64,000 nt of DNA from DAISKN01 sp964553925 (lineage in GTDB: Bacteria > Acidobacteriota > Vicinamibacteria > Marinacidobacterales > SMYC01). Within the stretch, counting starts at the first letter, position 1. Each line of letters opens with the position of its first letter. The position numbers were made by a program, and so were the translations under genes. The stretch is from the NCBI GenBank assembly GCA_964553925.1, contig CAZKNR010000264.1, forward strand, positions 81,911 through 145,910. Reading direction: 5' to 3'. The notes below the pieces were generated by a model. That model had not been told where the DNA came from. It ran no database searches and saw nothing but the letters and a program-made list of their open reading frames with translations. Below, one piece after another: positions 31,922-39,856 of the stretch.

Positions 31922-33165
31922 AGCAGTCGCTCTCGGTCTGGTGTGAACGCGCACGCGTGGGTACTCTTTGCTCCGACGACGGCGTTTGGCAGTTCGAATA
32001 CGACCCCGCATGGGTCGGCTCAAAGGACAGCTTCGCACTCTCGCCGCACTTCCCGCTCTCGGCCGAGCCTTTCTTCGACACATCCGACGATCGGCGCACG
32101 CAGTGGTTCTTCGACAACCTTCTGCCCGAGGGCGGCGTGCGACGAGCTTTATCACGCTTTGCCCGTGTCAGCGAAAACGATGCTTTCGCGCTGCTACGAC
32201 GTTTCGGCGAAGAGAGCGCAGGCGCGCTCCAGCTCGTACCGGTGGGCAGTGACCTGCCCGACGCCAGGGCGTACGAAGAGTTGACTCCGGAAGGCCTGAG
32301 AGCGTTGCTCCTCAAGCTTCCCGACGTTCCGCTCATCGCCGGCGACGGACGCGCACGAATGAGTCTTGCCGGAGCGCAGCACAAGCTCGGGCTCCATCGG
32401 GACGGAGAGCGCTGGCTCCTCCCTCGAGGCGGTCCTTCGACGGTCATCATCAAGCCGGCGAACGCCAACGAGGAGTTCCCTCACTGTCCCGCCAACGAGC
32501 ATTTCTGTTCATTACTGGCGGGAGCGGTCGGAGTACCGGCAGCGGTGACCGACCTTCTACATCTGCCCGAGGACCTGTTCGTCATCGAGCGATACGACCG
32601 CGTCGTGGAAAAGGGCCGCGTCCGACGGCTCCATCAGATCGATCTCTGCCAGCTTCTCAACCGCTGGCCCGGCGCAAAGTACGAATCGGAGGGCGGCATC
32701 GATCTGAAGACGGCCTACCAGGCGCTGGACGAGACGAGGCAGCCGGCCGTGAGCCGCCGTCAGTTCCTGCGATGGGTCATCTTCAACTATCTCGTCGGAA
32801 ACTCGGATGCCCATGCGAAGAACGTCTCGTTTCTCGTCACCCCCGGCCGGATCGACCTCGCACCCGCCTACGATCTCGTCTGCGTTCGGGCGTATGGCAA
32901 CGCGTACGACTACATGGCCATGTCCATCGCGTCCGAGGTCCGCTACGGCTGGGTCGAGAAGAAACAATGGGACGAGCTCGCCTCCGAGCTAGCGGTGCCT
33001 GGACCGCTCATGACGCGACTCCGGCGCGAGCTCGTCGAGAGCGTCCCACGCGAAGCGAAGGCCATCGCATCACGCGCTGAGTTCACCGACGAGGAGCGGG
33101 CGTTTCTGGCGCGAATCATCGGTGTCATCGACGAGCACGCCGGCCACATACGGGATACTCTTTGA
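31918..33165 (+). CDS. hipA: HipA-like serine/threonine kinase toxin
   Basis: This 415-residue protein starts at a GTG overlapping the hipB stop. An N-terminal HipA subdomain (VWCERARVGTL; FFDNLLPEGGVRRAL; LLRRFGEESAGALQLVP) is followed by the kinase domain: SLAGAQHKLGLH, TVIIKPAN, NEHFCSLLAGAVG, ERYDRV, HQIDLCQLL, FNYLVGNSDAHAKNVSFL (catalytic Asp region) and LAPAYDLVC. E. coli HipA inactivates glutamyl-tRNA synthetase by phosphorylation, causing dormancy; HipA-like targets vary. Length and motifs are complete, so this module looks functional. The pair lies between duplicated GT/neuB ends, marking it as an acquired module. Confidence 0.92.
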   Translation: MKQSLSVWCERARVGTLCSDDGVWQFEYDPAWVGSKDSFALSPHFPLSAEPFFDTSDDRRTQWFFDNLLPEGGVRRALSRFARVSENDAFALLRRFGEESAGALQLVPVGSDLPDARAYEELTPEGLRALLLKLPDVPLIAGDGRARMSLAGAQHKLGLHRDGERWLLPRGGPSTVIIKPANANEEFPHCPANEHFCSLLAGAVGVPAAVTDLLHLPEDLFVIERYDRVVEKGRVRRLHQIDLCQLLNRWPGAKYESEGGIDLKTAYQALDETRQPAVSRRQFLRWVIFNYLVGNSDAHAKNVSFLVTPGRIDLAPAYDLVCVRAYGNAYDYMAMSIASEVRYGWVEKKQWDELASELAVPGPLMTRLRRELVESVPREAKAIASRAEFTDEERAFLARIIGVIDEHAGHIRDTL

Positions 33166-33321
33166 GCGGAGCAAACTATCCCCCGCATCGATTCAACCCA
33201 CACACTCGTTGGTGCGTCCTCTCGAGGACGATGGTGACGAGATCGATTCCGCTTCCTTCGGAGGCCGCGTTCCTGCCGGCCGACCTAAAGACGAGAACGT
33301 TCGCGCCCGCTTCGACTGCTT

Positions 33322-33683
33322 TCACGCGGGACGGAATCGAACGCGCCAGGGCTCGACGATCGCCAGGCGCCCGGTCAACTGGTCGAGCCAGTCCTGCCGT
33401 CGGGCGAAGGATTCGAGGAGCTTCACCACCTGAGCGGCCGTCGCGTCGTCGTGAGGCCGCAGGACGACGATACCGGCGTAGTCGGCGGGCGGGTAGTTGC
33501 GGGTATCCCCGAAGTCGGAATCCCGCGTGACCAGTGTGAGCCGATTGCTCCGTGCGTGCTCGGCAATCACGTCGTCCGTGGCGCTGCGCATTCCGATGTC
33601 GCCCACATCGACCGCGTCATGGCTCAGCTGCCGCAGCATCGGCACCGCCGAGCGCGGCAGGCTGGCTTCACCAGAAAGCGCAT
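33322..33683 (-). pseudogene. DUF5615 PIN-like toxin, frameshifted at codon 6
   Basis: The expected start (MRFLV at 33683, nine bases after the antitoxin stop) is out of frame with the body LPRSAVPMLRQLSHDAVDV, GDIGMRSATDDVIAEHA, LVTRDSDFGD, GIVVLRPHD. Inserting one base near 33668 would restore MRFLVDASLPRSAVP. The missing base falls at the conserved first Asp of the PIN-like active site. A GTG at 33645 could still start a 107-residue protein without that Asp. The toxin is probably inactive unless the base loss is a sequencing error. Confidence 0.8.
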
Positions 33684-33692
33684 GCGGGAGCT

Positions 33693-33914
33693 TCAGGTCG
33701 GCAGCGGATGATGTTGCTCCTGCTCGACCAGATTCCCGGCGAATCTCAGCGCGGCGCGGATGTCCTCAATAGTCAGGTCGTATTCTCGCTGCACGTCCTC
33801 GAAGCTCATCCCGCCAGCCAGACTGCCCACAACGACTGCCACCGGCGTGCGCGTGCGACGAATCACCGGCTTGCCGTGACAGATCTTTGGATCAATGACG
33901 ATTCGGTCGTTCAT
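33693..33914 (-). CDS. DUF433 antitoxin
   Basis: This 73-residue protein starts at MNDRIVIDPKICHGKPVIR with the DUF433 pattern (GKPVIRRTRTPVAVVVGSLA, REYDLTIEDIRAALRFA), a small winged-HTH-like antitoxin. DUF433 genes typically precede DUF5615 PIN-like toxins, as here. The antitoxin frame is intact while its toxin is frameshifted. The start at 33914 is preferred over an upstream ATG at 33953, because the extra residues do not match the family. Confidence 0.85.
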   Translation of the reverse strand: MNDRIVIDPKICHGKPVIRRTRTPVAVVVGSLAGGMSFEDVQREYDLTIEDIRAALRFAGNLVEQEQHHPLPT

Positions 33915-34020
33915 GCCAACGAGCAGAATACGCGACGCCCTGAGATGACGCAACCCGGCAGGCCCCGAACTTCTCCGCGGCAGCGATTAAGGATCCGATT
34001 GGAGCGAACCTCGATCGCAT

Positions 34021-34125
34021 TCAGAGGTCGGCGGCCTCTCCCTGGTGAGCCGAGGCCACTTCGGCGAGAACGAAGGCAGGGGCGCTCCCGCCCACTTCGC
34101 GGCCGGCTATCAAGATCGTTCTCAT
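34021..34125 (-). pseudogene. Orphan 5' fragment of neuB copy 2
   Basis: Thirty-four codons (MRTILIAGREVGGSAPAFVL, AEVASAHQGEAADL, stop) match the first residues of the synthase that starts at 30493, and homology then ends abruptly. The fragment still overlaps the GT stop as ATGA, the ancestral coupling. It cannot fold as an enzyme. Confidence 0.88.
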
Positions 34126-34592
34126 GAGTTGCCGCTCTTGCCTTCGTTCAAAATGCACTCCACGATCCGTTCCGTCGAGCGGCCGTCGGCTCCGAAAGCG
34201 AACTCCCGGATGTACTCCTTGCGCTTGGCCTCGAGTGCGCGCGCGGTCTCGGAGTCGAAGAGCAGAGTTTCGAGCGCTTTCGCAATCGACTCCCCTCGCC
34301 GGACGCCGAGTGCCACCCCCCGGTCCACCAGAGGACCGAGGTTGCCGGGGAGGTTCAGCACCAGCACCGGCCGCCCGAGGACGAGCGCTTCCGAGGAAGC
34401 AAAGGAGTCTACCGTTATCAATCCATCCGAGGCAAAGAGGAGCTCGAGAAGGTTCGCCTCCGAGGGAAGAATGCGTGTACGTTCAGCGGAGAGGCGCAGG
34501 GCGACCTCTTCATAAGGTGCCTGGGATTCCGCCTGGTGGGGCTTCACGAAAAGAAACACGCCGCGAAGGCCCTCGATCGCGCGGACGAGCTC
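34033..34592. repeat. Right imperfect direct repeat (neuB 5' fragment plus GT 3' end)
   Basis: This is the full-length partner of 30401-30852, containing the roughly 110 bases that the left copy lost. The offset changes from 3,632 to 3,740 across the deletion. Confidence 0.85.
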
Positions 34593-36101
34593 CTCGAACA
34601 CCGGAGAGACCGCGGACCAACGCGTGGCGAGAACGAGGAAGCGCGCGCCTTCGGGAACGTCGAGAGCTCTCCGGGTCGCGCCGGGATCGTACCCGGAAGC
34701 GCCTTGGACCAGCGCGTCGAACTTGGGGCTTCCCGTCACCACGATGCGCTCCTCAGGGTAGCTTCCGCGCCGGACGAGAAGCTCCTTGGCCAGCTCTCCG
34801 AAAACGGCCGTGCGGCTGGGGATGGGCACGGGATCCCGCTCGAGCTCGTCAGGAGCGTGCTCGTGGGAATAGTACTGGGGGTACATGATCCCGTGCTGCA
34901 CGGCGACGGACGGAACTCCGTGGGCAGTCGCCGCGGCGATGGCGGCCCTGCCGAGGCCGCTCGACTCAGCGTAGAGGACGAGAACGTCCGGCTTCTCGCG
35001 AACGAGTACGGCTTCGACTTCGAGAAACGACCGCATCGTCCACGGGAACTGCCGGTAGAACGCGTCTCGGAACGACGCCATGGCCTCGGGCCCGAGCGGG
35101 ACCCCAAGGTGAGAGAGCACTCCCTCAACCCCCGGCGTTCGCCGGAACTCTCGGAAGAGCGCGCTCGCGCGGAAGAACTCTCGCGTGAGCCGGAGGCAGA
35201 GGCCTGGGGAAAAATAGCGACGAATGAAAACGTAGGGACGATGGCTCGCGCCGATCTCGAAGAGGTCCTGAAGCCAGGTGGTGATGCCTCGCTTTCGGAA
35301 AGGCACCGGGGGCCCGAAGGCAACGACGATCGTGGCCGCCCGGGACGCGACCGCGGGTAGGATGTCGTCGAAGTACATCTCCCTCTCCGCGCGCCACATC
35401 GAGGCATGCGTGAGGAACAAAACCCGGGGGCTTCCACTCCTCGGGGTGGGCCTCCGGCCTTCGCCCTCCGGGCTCCGGCCAGGCTCGCCGTAGCCCCGCG
35501 GAGGCGGCCGAAAGATGGCCTTGATTCCGGTCCCCCACATCTTCAAAAGATCGAGGAGATAGAGCCCGGTGGTCCTCCACCAGAAAGGCGGGCCTTCGAC
35601 CCGCTCCCCCAGGATCTCGACTTCTCCCACGAGGGCCTTGGCCGCCGCCTCTAGGGCCCGCACCGGCCGGACCAGAACCATCCGCTTCGGGCGGGTTCGC
35701 TCGACCAGGCGGCTCAGGACCTCGATGTCCCGCACGATGAGCCGCAGCGGGGTTTCGTGATAAAGGTAGATCTCGGCCCACCACCAGAGGACGAGCGGGC
35801 CTAAGCGATAACGCTCGCGAAACGCCTTCCGGCCAAACTCCTTCATCCAGGCGATGACCGCTTCGTCGATCTCGAAGTCGGCGGCGAGCGCTTCCGTGAG
35901 CGTGGTCGCGGCGATCGAATGAGCTCTGAGGGCTCCCGCGACGTCTGGACTGGGGAAGCGATCCTGGACGACCGGGCTGTGCTGCCAGGCAACGACCGTC
36001 GCCCCCTCCGCAACGAGCGCGCGGAGGCGATCGATTTCCGCGGGCCGAAGATGAGGGTCGGAGACGAGCACCAGGGCCGGGTTCGCGCTCTCACCTCGCA
36101 A
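34122..36101 (-). CDS. GT-B-fold glycosyltransferase / surface carbohydrate protein
   Basis: This is a 659-residue protein. The N-terminal third is unusual (VLVSDPHLRPAEIDRLRALV, WMKEFGRKAFRERYRLG). The C-terminal part resembles GT-B or CDP-glycerol-transferase-like proteins: SVAVQHGIMYPQYYSHEHAP, TAVFGELAKELLVRRG, VTGSPKFDALVQ, FLVLATRWSAVSP, FLFVKPHQAE, SDGLITVDSFASSEAL and RPVLVLNLPGNLGPLVDRG. It probably transfers an activated sugar to the glycan. The start is uncertain: TTG at 36101 gives the longest frame, with a perfect TATAAT on the minus strand at 36114-36109 almost abutting it, so a start further in (GTG at residue 11 or 12) is possible. It originally ran straight into neuB copy 2. 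Confidence 0.75.
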   Translation of the reverse strand: MRGESANPALVLVSDPHLRPAEIDRLRALVAEGATVVAWQHSPVVQDRFPSPDVAGALRAHSIAATTLTEALAADFEIDEAVIAWMKEFGRKAFRERYRLGPLVLWWWAEIYLYHETPLRLIVRDIEVLSRLVERTRPKRMVLVRPVRALEAAAKALVGEVEILGERVEGPPFWWRTTGLYLLDLLKMWGTGIKAIFRPPPRGYGEPGRSPEGEGRRPTPRSGSPRVLFLTHASMWRAEREMYFDDILPAVASRAATIVVAFGPPVPFRKRGITTWLQDLFEIGASHRPYVFIRRYFSPGLCLRLTREFFRASALFREFRRTPGVEGVLSHLGVPLGPEAMASFRDAFYRQFPWTMRSFLEVEAVLVREKPDVLVLYAESSGLGRAAIAAATAHGVPSVAVQHGIMYPQYYSHEHAPDELERDPVPIPSRTAVFGELAKELLVRRGSYPEERIVVTGSPKFDALVQGASGYDPGATRRALDVPEGARFLVLATRWSAVSPVFEELVRAIEGLRGVFLFVKPHQAESQAPYEEVALRLSAERTRILPSEANLLELLFASDGLITVDSFASSEALVLGRPVLVLNLPGNLGPLVDRGVALGVRRGESIAKALETLLFDSETARALEAKRKEYIREFAFGADGRSTERIVECILNEGKSGNS

Positions 36102-36124
36102 GCTGGAAATTATACAATCCCGGA

Positions 36125-37051
36125 ATGGACCGAAGAGATTTCATCGTAGGCTCGATTTCAGGGATTTCCGGCCTCGCCTCTCTTGCCTTTTCCGCGGAGG
36201 CCCTCTTCCGCATCTCGCTCGCGGAGTGGTCGTTTCATCGAGCGCTCTTTTCGGGCGCCATGAGCCACCTCGACTTCATCACCCGGGCACGCAAGGACTA
36301 CGGGCTCGACGGCGTCGAGTACGTGAACCAGTTCTTCATGGACAAAGCCGGCGATGCGGGCTACCTGCGGGAGATGAACGCCCGGACCGAGGGTGAGGGG
36401 GTGCGGAGCCTTCTCATCATGTGCGACAGCGAGGGCTATCTCGGTGACCCCGCGGCGAGCGAGAGGGCCCGCGCGGTCGAGAACCACCGCAAGTGGGTCG
36501 AGGCGGCAAAGACCCTCGGCTGCCACTCGGTGCGCGTCAACGCCCGGAGCAATCCTGACCTTCCGTACGAAGAGCAGGAAAAGCTCGCGGCCGACGGACT
36601 TCGGAGCCTCTGTGAGCTTGCCGACCCTCATGGAATCGGGGTCCTGGTCGAGAACCATGGAGGCCTGTCCTCGAACGGTGGCTGGCTTTCGGCCGTGATG
36701 AAGCGCGTCGCTCATCCGCGGATCGGGACCCTTCCCGACTTCGGGAACTTTCGCCTTCGGGAAACCCCCGAGGAGTGGTACGACCGCTATCAAGGCGTCG
36801 CCGAGCTCATGCCTTTTGCCCGCGCGGTCAGCGCGAAATCCCATGACTTCAACGAGAGCGGCGCGGAGACCGGCACGGATTTCACAAAGATGATGCGGAT
36901 CGTGCTGGATGCCGGCTACCGGGGCTACGTCGGCATCGAGTACGAGGGCGAGACACTCTCCGAGGCGGAAGGAGTAGAAAAAACGAAGGTGCTCCTCTTA
37001 AAGGTGCGAGAAGAGCTCGCGTCGGGATATTCTCCTAAAGATCTGAGTTAG
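36125..37051 (+). CDS. Sugar phosphate isomerase/epimerase-like TIM-barrel protein with Tat-like leader
   Basis: This 308-residue protein starts MDRRDFIVGSISGISGLASL, a Tat-like leader with RR followed by a hydrophobic segment. An AP-endonuclease-2/xylose-isomerase-like barrel follows: LAEWSFHRALFSG, GLDGVEYVNQFF, GVRSLLIMCDSEGYLGD, GCHSVRVNARSN, VLVENHGGLSSNGG (metal Glu), GTLPDFGNFRL, VSAKSHDFNESG and GYVGIEYEGE (terminal metal Glu). Exported proteins of this kind occur widely with unknown sugar substrates. It is on the plus strand between two oppositely oriented glycan groups. Confidence 0.8.
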   Translation: MDRRDFIVGSISGISGLASLAFSAEALFRISLAEWSFHRALFSGAMSHLDFITRARKDYGLDGVEYVNQFFMDKAGDAGYLREMNARTEGEGVRSLLIMCDSEGYLGDPAASERARAVENHRKWVEAAKTLGCHSVRVNARSNPDLPYEEQEKLAADGLRSLCELADPHGIGVLVENHGGLSSNGGWLSAVMKRVAHPRIGTLPDFGNFRLRETPEEWYDRYQGVAELMPFARAVSAKSHDFNESGAETGTDFTKMMRIVLDAGYRGYVGIEYEGETLSEAEGVEKTKVLLLKVREELASGYSPKDLS

Positions 37052-37106
37052 CTATATTTATAGCTTGCTGACTTAGGAGTGCCACCGCCGGGCCCGAGGG
37101 CCCGGC
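37050..37106 (+). terminator. Two palindromes after the isomerase-like gene; terminator-like
   Basis: AGCTATA-TT-TATAGCT (37050-37065) overlaps the stop codon. GCCGGGCCC-GA-GGGCCCGGC (37087-37106) is a perfect 9-bp GC-rich stem with a 2-base loop. Neither is followed by a clear T tract, so intrinsic termination is uncertain, but the GC hairpin could block or stabilise the transcript end. The rest of the gap up to 37221 shows nothing recognisable. Confidence 0.5.
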
Positions 37107-37221
37107 GCCGTTAGTTGACTTCCTCAGGGGTATCGAGAGGAGGGTGGCAGAAGAAGCGTATCAACGATTGGCGCCGAGGGCAAATACGATTTCAGGGGCC
37201 CGGATTCGGTAAGATGCCTCC

Positions 37222-38703
37222 GTGATTCGGGCCGAACTTTCGAGACTCGCTCATCATTCCGCCATCTACGGCGCCGCGGACGTTGTTCCCTACCTCGTCA
37301 ACTTCCTCCTTCTCCCGATCTTCACGGCTTACCTCTCTCGAGAGGACTACGGCGCCCTCGGGATCCTCCTCCTCTTCGGAGTCCTCACGAAGATTTTCTT
37401 CCGGATGGGGCTCGACTCGGGGTTTTTCCGCATCTACTACGAGCTGACGTCCGAGCGCGATCGCAAGATCCTCGCTACGACGCTCGTCGTGACCGCTCTC
37501 TCCATCAGCACCGCGCTCTTCGGCGCCTGCGGCCTCCTCGCCGCGCCTTTGGGACGGCTCCTCCTCGGTGACGAAATCGGCGCATCCCAGGTCACGACCT
37601 GGATCCTCCTGGTCGCCTTCGACACGTTCTTGAACACCTTCGCCTTCGTCCCCATGAACCTCTTCCGGATTCAGGGACGTCCAAAAGCGTTCGGCGTCAT
37701 GAACCTCTTCCGGAGCTTCCTGAACGTCGGACTGAAGCTCGCGCTGGTCGTGAGCGGATTCGGTGTCTCGGGGGTTCTCCTGGCCGATGCCGCCGCATCC
37801 CTTCTTTTCGTGATGGCCCTTCTTCCGACGCTCCTCCGGAACCTGGCCCCGGGGTTCTCATGGCCGATGCTTTCCCGGTCCGCGGCGTTCGGTCTTCCGA
37901 AAGTCCCTCACGGGCTCGCGCATCAAGTCCTGAACCTCTCGGACCGGAAGCTCATCGAGATCTTCTCGACGCTCGCGGCGAGCGGGCTCTACCACATCGG
38001 CTACGTCATGGGGACGGGCGTGAAGTTCTTCCTGTCCGCGTTCGAGCTCGCGTGGGGCCCTTTCGTCTACGCCCAGCTCGAGAAGCCGGATGCCCCCCGG
38101 ATCCTCGCGCGCATCGCCACCTATGCCTTCGCGGCGCTCTGCGGCTTTGGCCTCCTGAACGCCATCTTCGGCCGTGAGCTCCTGCACCTCATGGCCGAGG
38201 CGAAATTCCATGCGGCCGATTCCGTCATCCCCATCGTGGTCCTCGCTTACGTCATGCAGGGCGTCTTCGCCCTGACGTCGATCGGGATCGGGATCAGCAA
38301 GAAGACCCGATACTTCCCGATGATTACCGTGGCGGCCGCGGCGCTGAACGTGCTCCTGAACCTCGTCTGGATTCCCCGGTTCGGAATTCTCGGAGCCGCC
38401 TGGTCCACCGTCGCCGGCTACGCCTTGATGGCGGGGCTAGGGTACTGGCTCGGGAACCGGCAGTACCCGATCCCCTTCGAGGGGCGGCGTCTGTCGAAGA
38501 TCGTCCTCGCCGCGGCGATGGCGTTCACTCTCTCGACGCTCGCGCCTGGGAATGTTTGGGTCGTCCTTCCGATCAAGGCTTTGGCCTGCGCGATCTTCCC
38601 CGCCGCCCTCTGGGTTTTTGGCTTCTTTCGGGAGGACGAGATTCGCTGGCTCAGGTCGCTCGGAGCGCTTCCCGAACCGCTCGAAGAACCGGGTCCAAGG
38701 TGA
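37222..38703 (+). CDS. Oligosaccharide flippase, Wzx/MATE-MVF-like
   Basis: This 493-residue protein has about 12-14 transmembrane helices and the polysaccharide-exporter pattern: AADVVPYLVNFLLLPIFTAY, LSREDYGALGILLLF, QVLNLSDRKLIEIFSTLAAS and YHIGYVMGTGVKFFLSAFEL. It would flip lipid-linked glycan repeat units across the inner membrane. The start is the GTG at 37222 (GTG ATT CGG), with no ATG nearby. Its 3' end overlaps the convergent heptosyltransferase gene by 53 bases. It is the probable exporter for units made by the neighbouring sugar genes. Confidence 0.88.
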   Translation: MIRAELSRLAHHSAIYGAADVVPYLVNFLLLPIFTAYLSREDYGALGILLLFGVLTKIFFRMGLDSGFFRIYYELTSERDRKILATTLVVTALSISTALFGACGLLAAPLGRLLLGDEIGASQVTTWILLVAFDTFLNTFAFVPMNLFRIQGRPKAFGVMNLFRSFLNVGLKLALVVSGFGVSGVLLADAAASLLFVMALLPTLLRNLAPGFSWPMLSRSAAFGLPKVPHGLAHQVLNLSDRKLIEIFSTLAASGLYHIGYVMGTGVKFFLSAFELAWGPFVYAQLEKPDAPRILARIATYAFAALCGFGLLNAIFGRELLHLMAEAKFHAADSVIPIVVLAYVMQGVFALTSIGIGISKKTRYFPMITVAAAALNVLLNLVWIPRFGILGAAWSTVAGYALMAGLGYWLGNRQYPIPFEGRRLSKIVLAAAMAFTLSTLAPGNVWVVLPIKALACAIFPAALWVFGFFREDEIRWLRSLGALPEPLEEPGPR

Positions 38704-39856
38704 CCGTCGAGAGACACTCGGGAGTCGGAACTTTCGCGCATTCGGCGGGTGGCCTTCGGATCATGTTGCAAGGCGAGCAATAGACGGAGCTTCGCACGAC
38801 GAGGCGCAAGCCCAGGGAATCGTCCGGTCCGTAGCGGACGGGATCCGACGGGCCGAAGATGGCGACGTTCGGGGTCCCGACCGCGTGGGAAAGATGCATG
38901 GGACCGGTGTCCCCGGTCACGAAGGCGTCGAGCCGCTCGATGACCGCCGCAAACACGGGAAGGGAAAGCCCGATAAATTTTTTCGGGCGAATGGCCGTCT
39001 TCTCGAAGATCCGCTCCACGAGCGAGCGGTCGGACTCCGAGCCGGTGAGGACGACGGTCGCGAGCTCCGAGAGCTTGTCGGCGAGTGCCGCGAACTTCTC
39101 GGGCTCCCACTCCTTGAGCGCGCGGCCCGCGCTCGGGTGGATCCCGACGATCGGCCGGTTCGAGGCATCGAGGAGAGGCGCTGCTTCGCGCCGATCCCCG
39201 TCGGTGACGAAGTTGTACGGCCGGATGGGACCCGATGGTGCGATCTCGGGGAAGAGCGCGCGCACGAGGTCCACGTTCTGGTCGTACCAGCTTCGTTTCT
39301 CGTCCCAACGCGCGCGGTGAGTGAGAAGGTAGTCTCCGCCGGTGTCCCCGTAGCCAGCGCGAAGCTTTGCCCCGGAAAGCGCCATCAAGAGGAGCACGCG
39401 CACGTCTCCCTGGAAATCGAGCGCGAGGTCGAACGGGTCCCGCCCGAGAGCGGCGCGGGCGGCTCCGAGGCTCGCTTTTTTTCCCCAGGCCGACCAGGGA
39501 GCGTCGACGACCCGTACGCGGTCGATGAACGGAAGCCTCCTTGCGACGGGCTCGTTCCAGCTCCCGACAGCAAGCTCGATCCGGGCTCCGGGAAGCGCTT
39601 TCCGAAGGAGCTCGAGCGCGGGGAGGGTGGTGATGAGATCCCCGAGGCGGTCGAGCCTCAGAGCGAGGACGCTCTCGACGGTCCGAACCCGGGGGAGACG
39701 GCGCTTGGGCCTCAATCCGGAGAGCAAGGAAACGCCGCGCAGGAGCGTATCGGCTCCCGCGAGGAGAGCTCTCTCCCTCGGATCGTAGATCCGCGGTCCG
39801 CCGTGGGCGAGCCTATGGGCGGCGAGCTTCCGCGACGGAGCGAAGAACAGATTCAA
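38651..39856 (-). CDS. GT9 family (ADP-heptose:LPS heptosyltransferase-like) glycosyltransferase
   Basis: This 401-residue protein has the GT9 motifs VLALRLDRLGDLITTLPALE, FDLALDFQGDVRVLLL, IVGIHPSAGRALKEWEPEKF, VVLTGSESDRSLVE, TGDTGPMHLSHAVGTP and IFGPSDPVRYGP, plus a Cys-rich tail (YCSPCN). GT9 enzymes add heptose to the LPS core, which implies a diderm envelope. The start is assigned to a TTG at 39856 that overlaps the upstream GT4 gene by 44 bases. A shorter start within the basic N-terminal 50 residues is possible. Confidence 0.88.
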   Translation of the reverse strand: MNLFFAPSRKLAAHRLAHGGPRIYDPRERALLAGADTLLRGVSLLSGLRPKRRLPRVRTVESVLALRLDRLGDLITTLPALELLRKALPGARIELAVGSWNEPVARRLPFIDRVRVVDAPWSAWGKKASLGAARAALGRDPFDLALDFQGDVRVLLLMALSGAKLRAGYGDTGGDYLLTHRARWDEKRSWYDQNVDLVRALFPEIAPSGPIRPYNFVTDGDRREAAPLLDASNRPIVGIHPSAGRALKEWEPEKFAALADKLSELATVVLTGSESDRSLVERIFEKTAIRPKKFIGLSLPVFAAVIERLDAFVTGDTGPMHLSHAVGTPNVAIFGPSDPVRYGPDDSLGLRLVVRSSVYCSPCNMIRRPPAECAKVPTPECLSTVTLDPVLRAVREALRAT

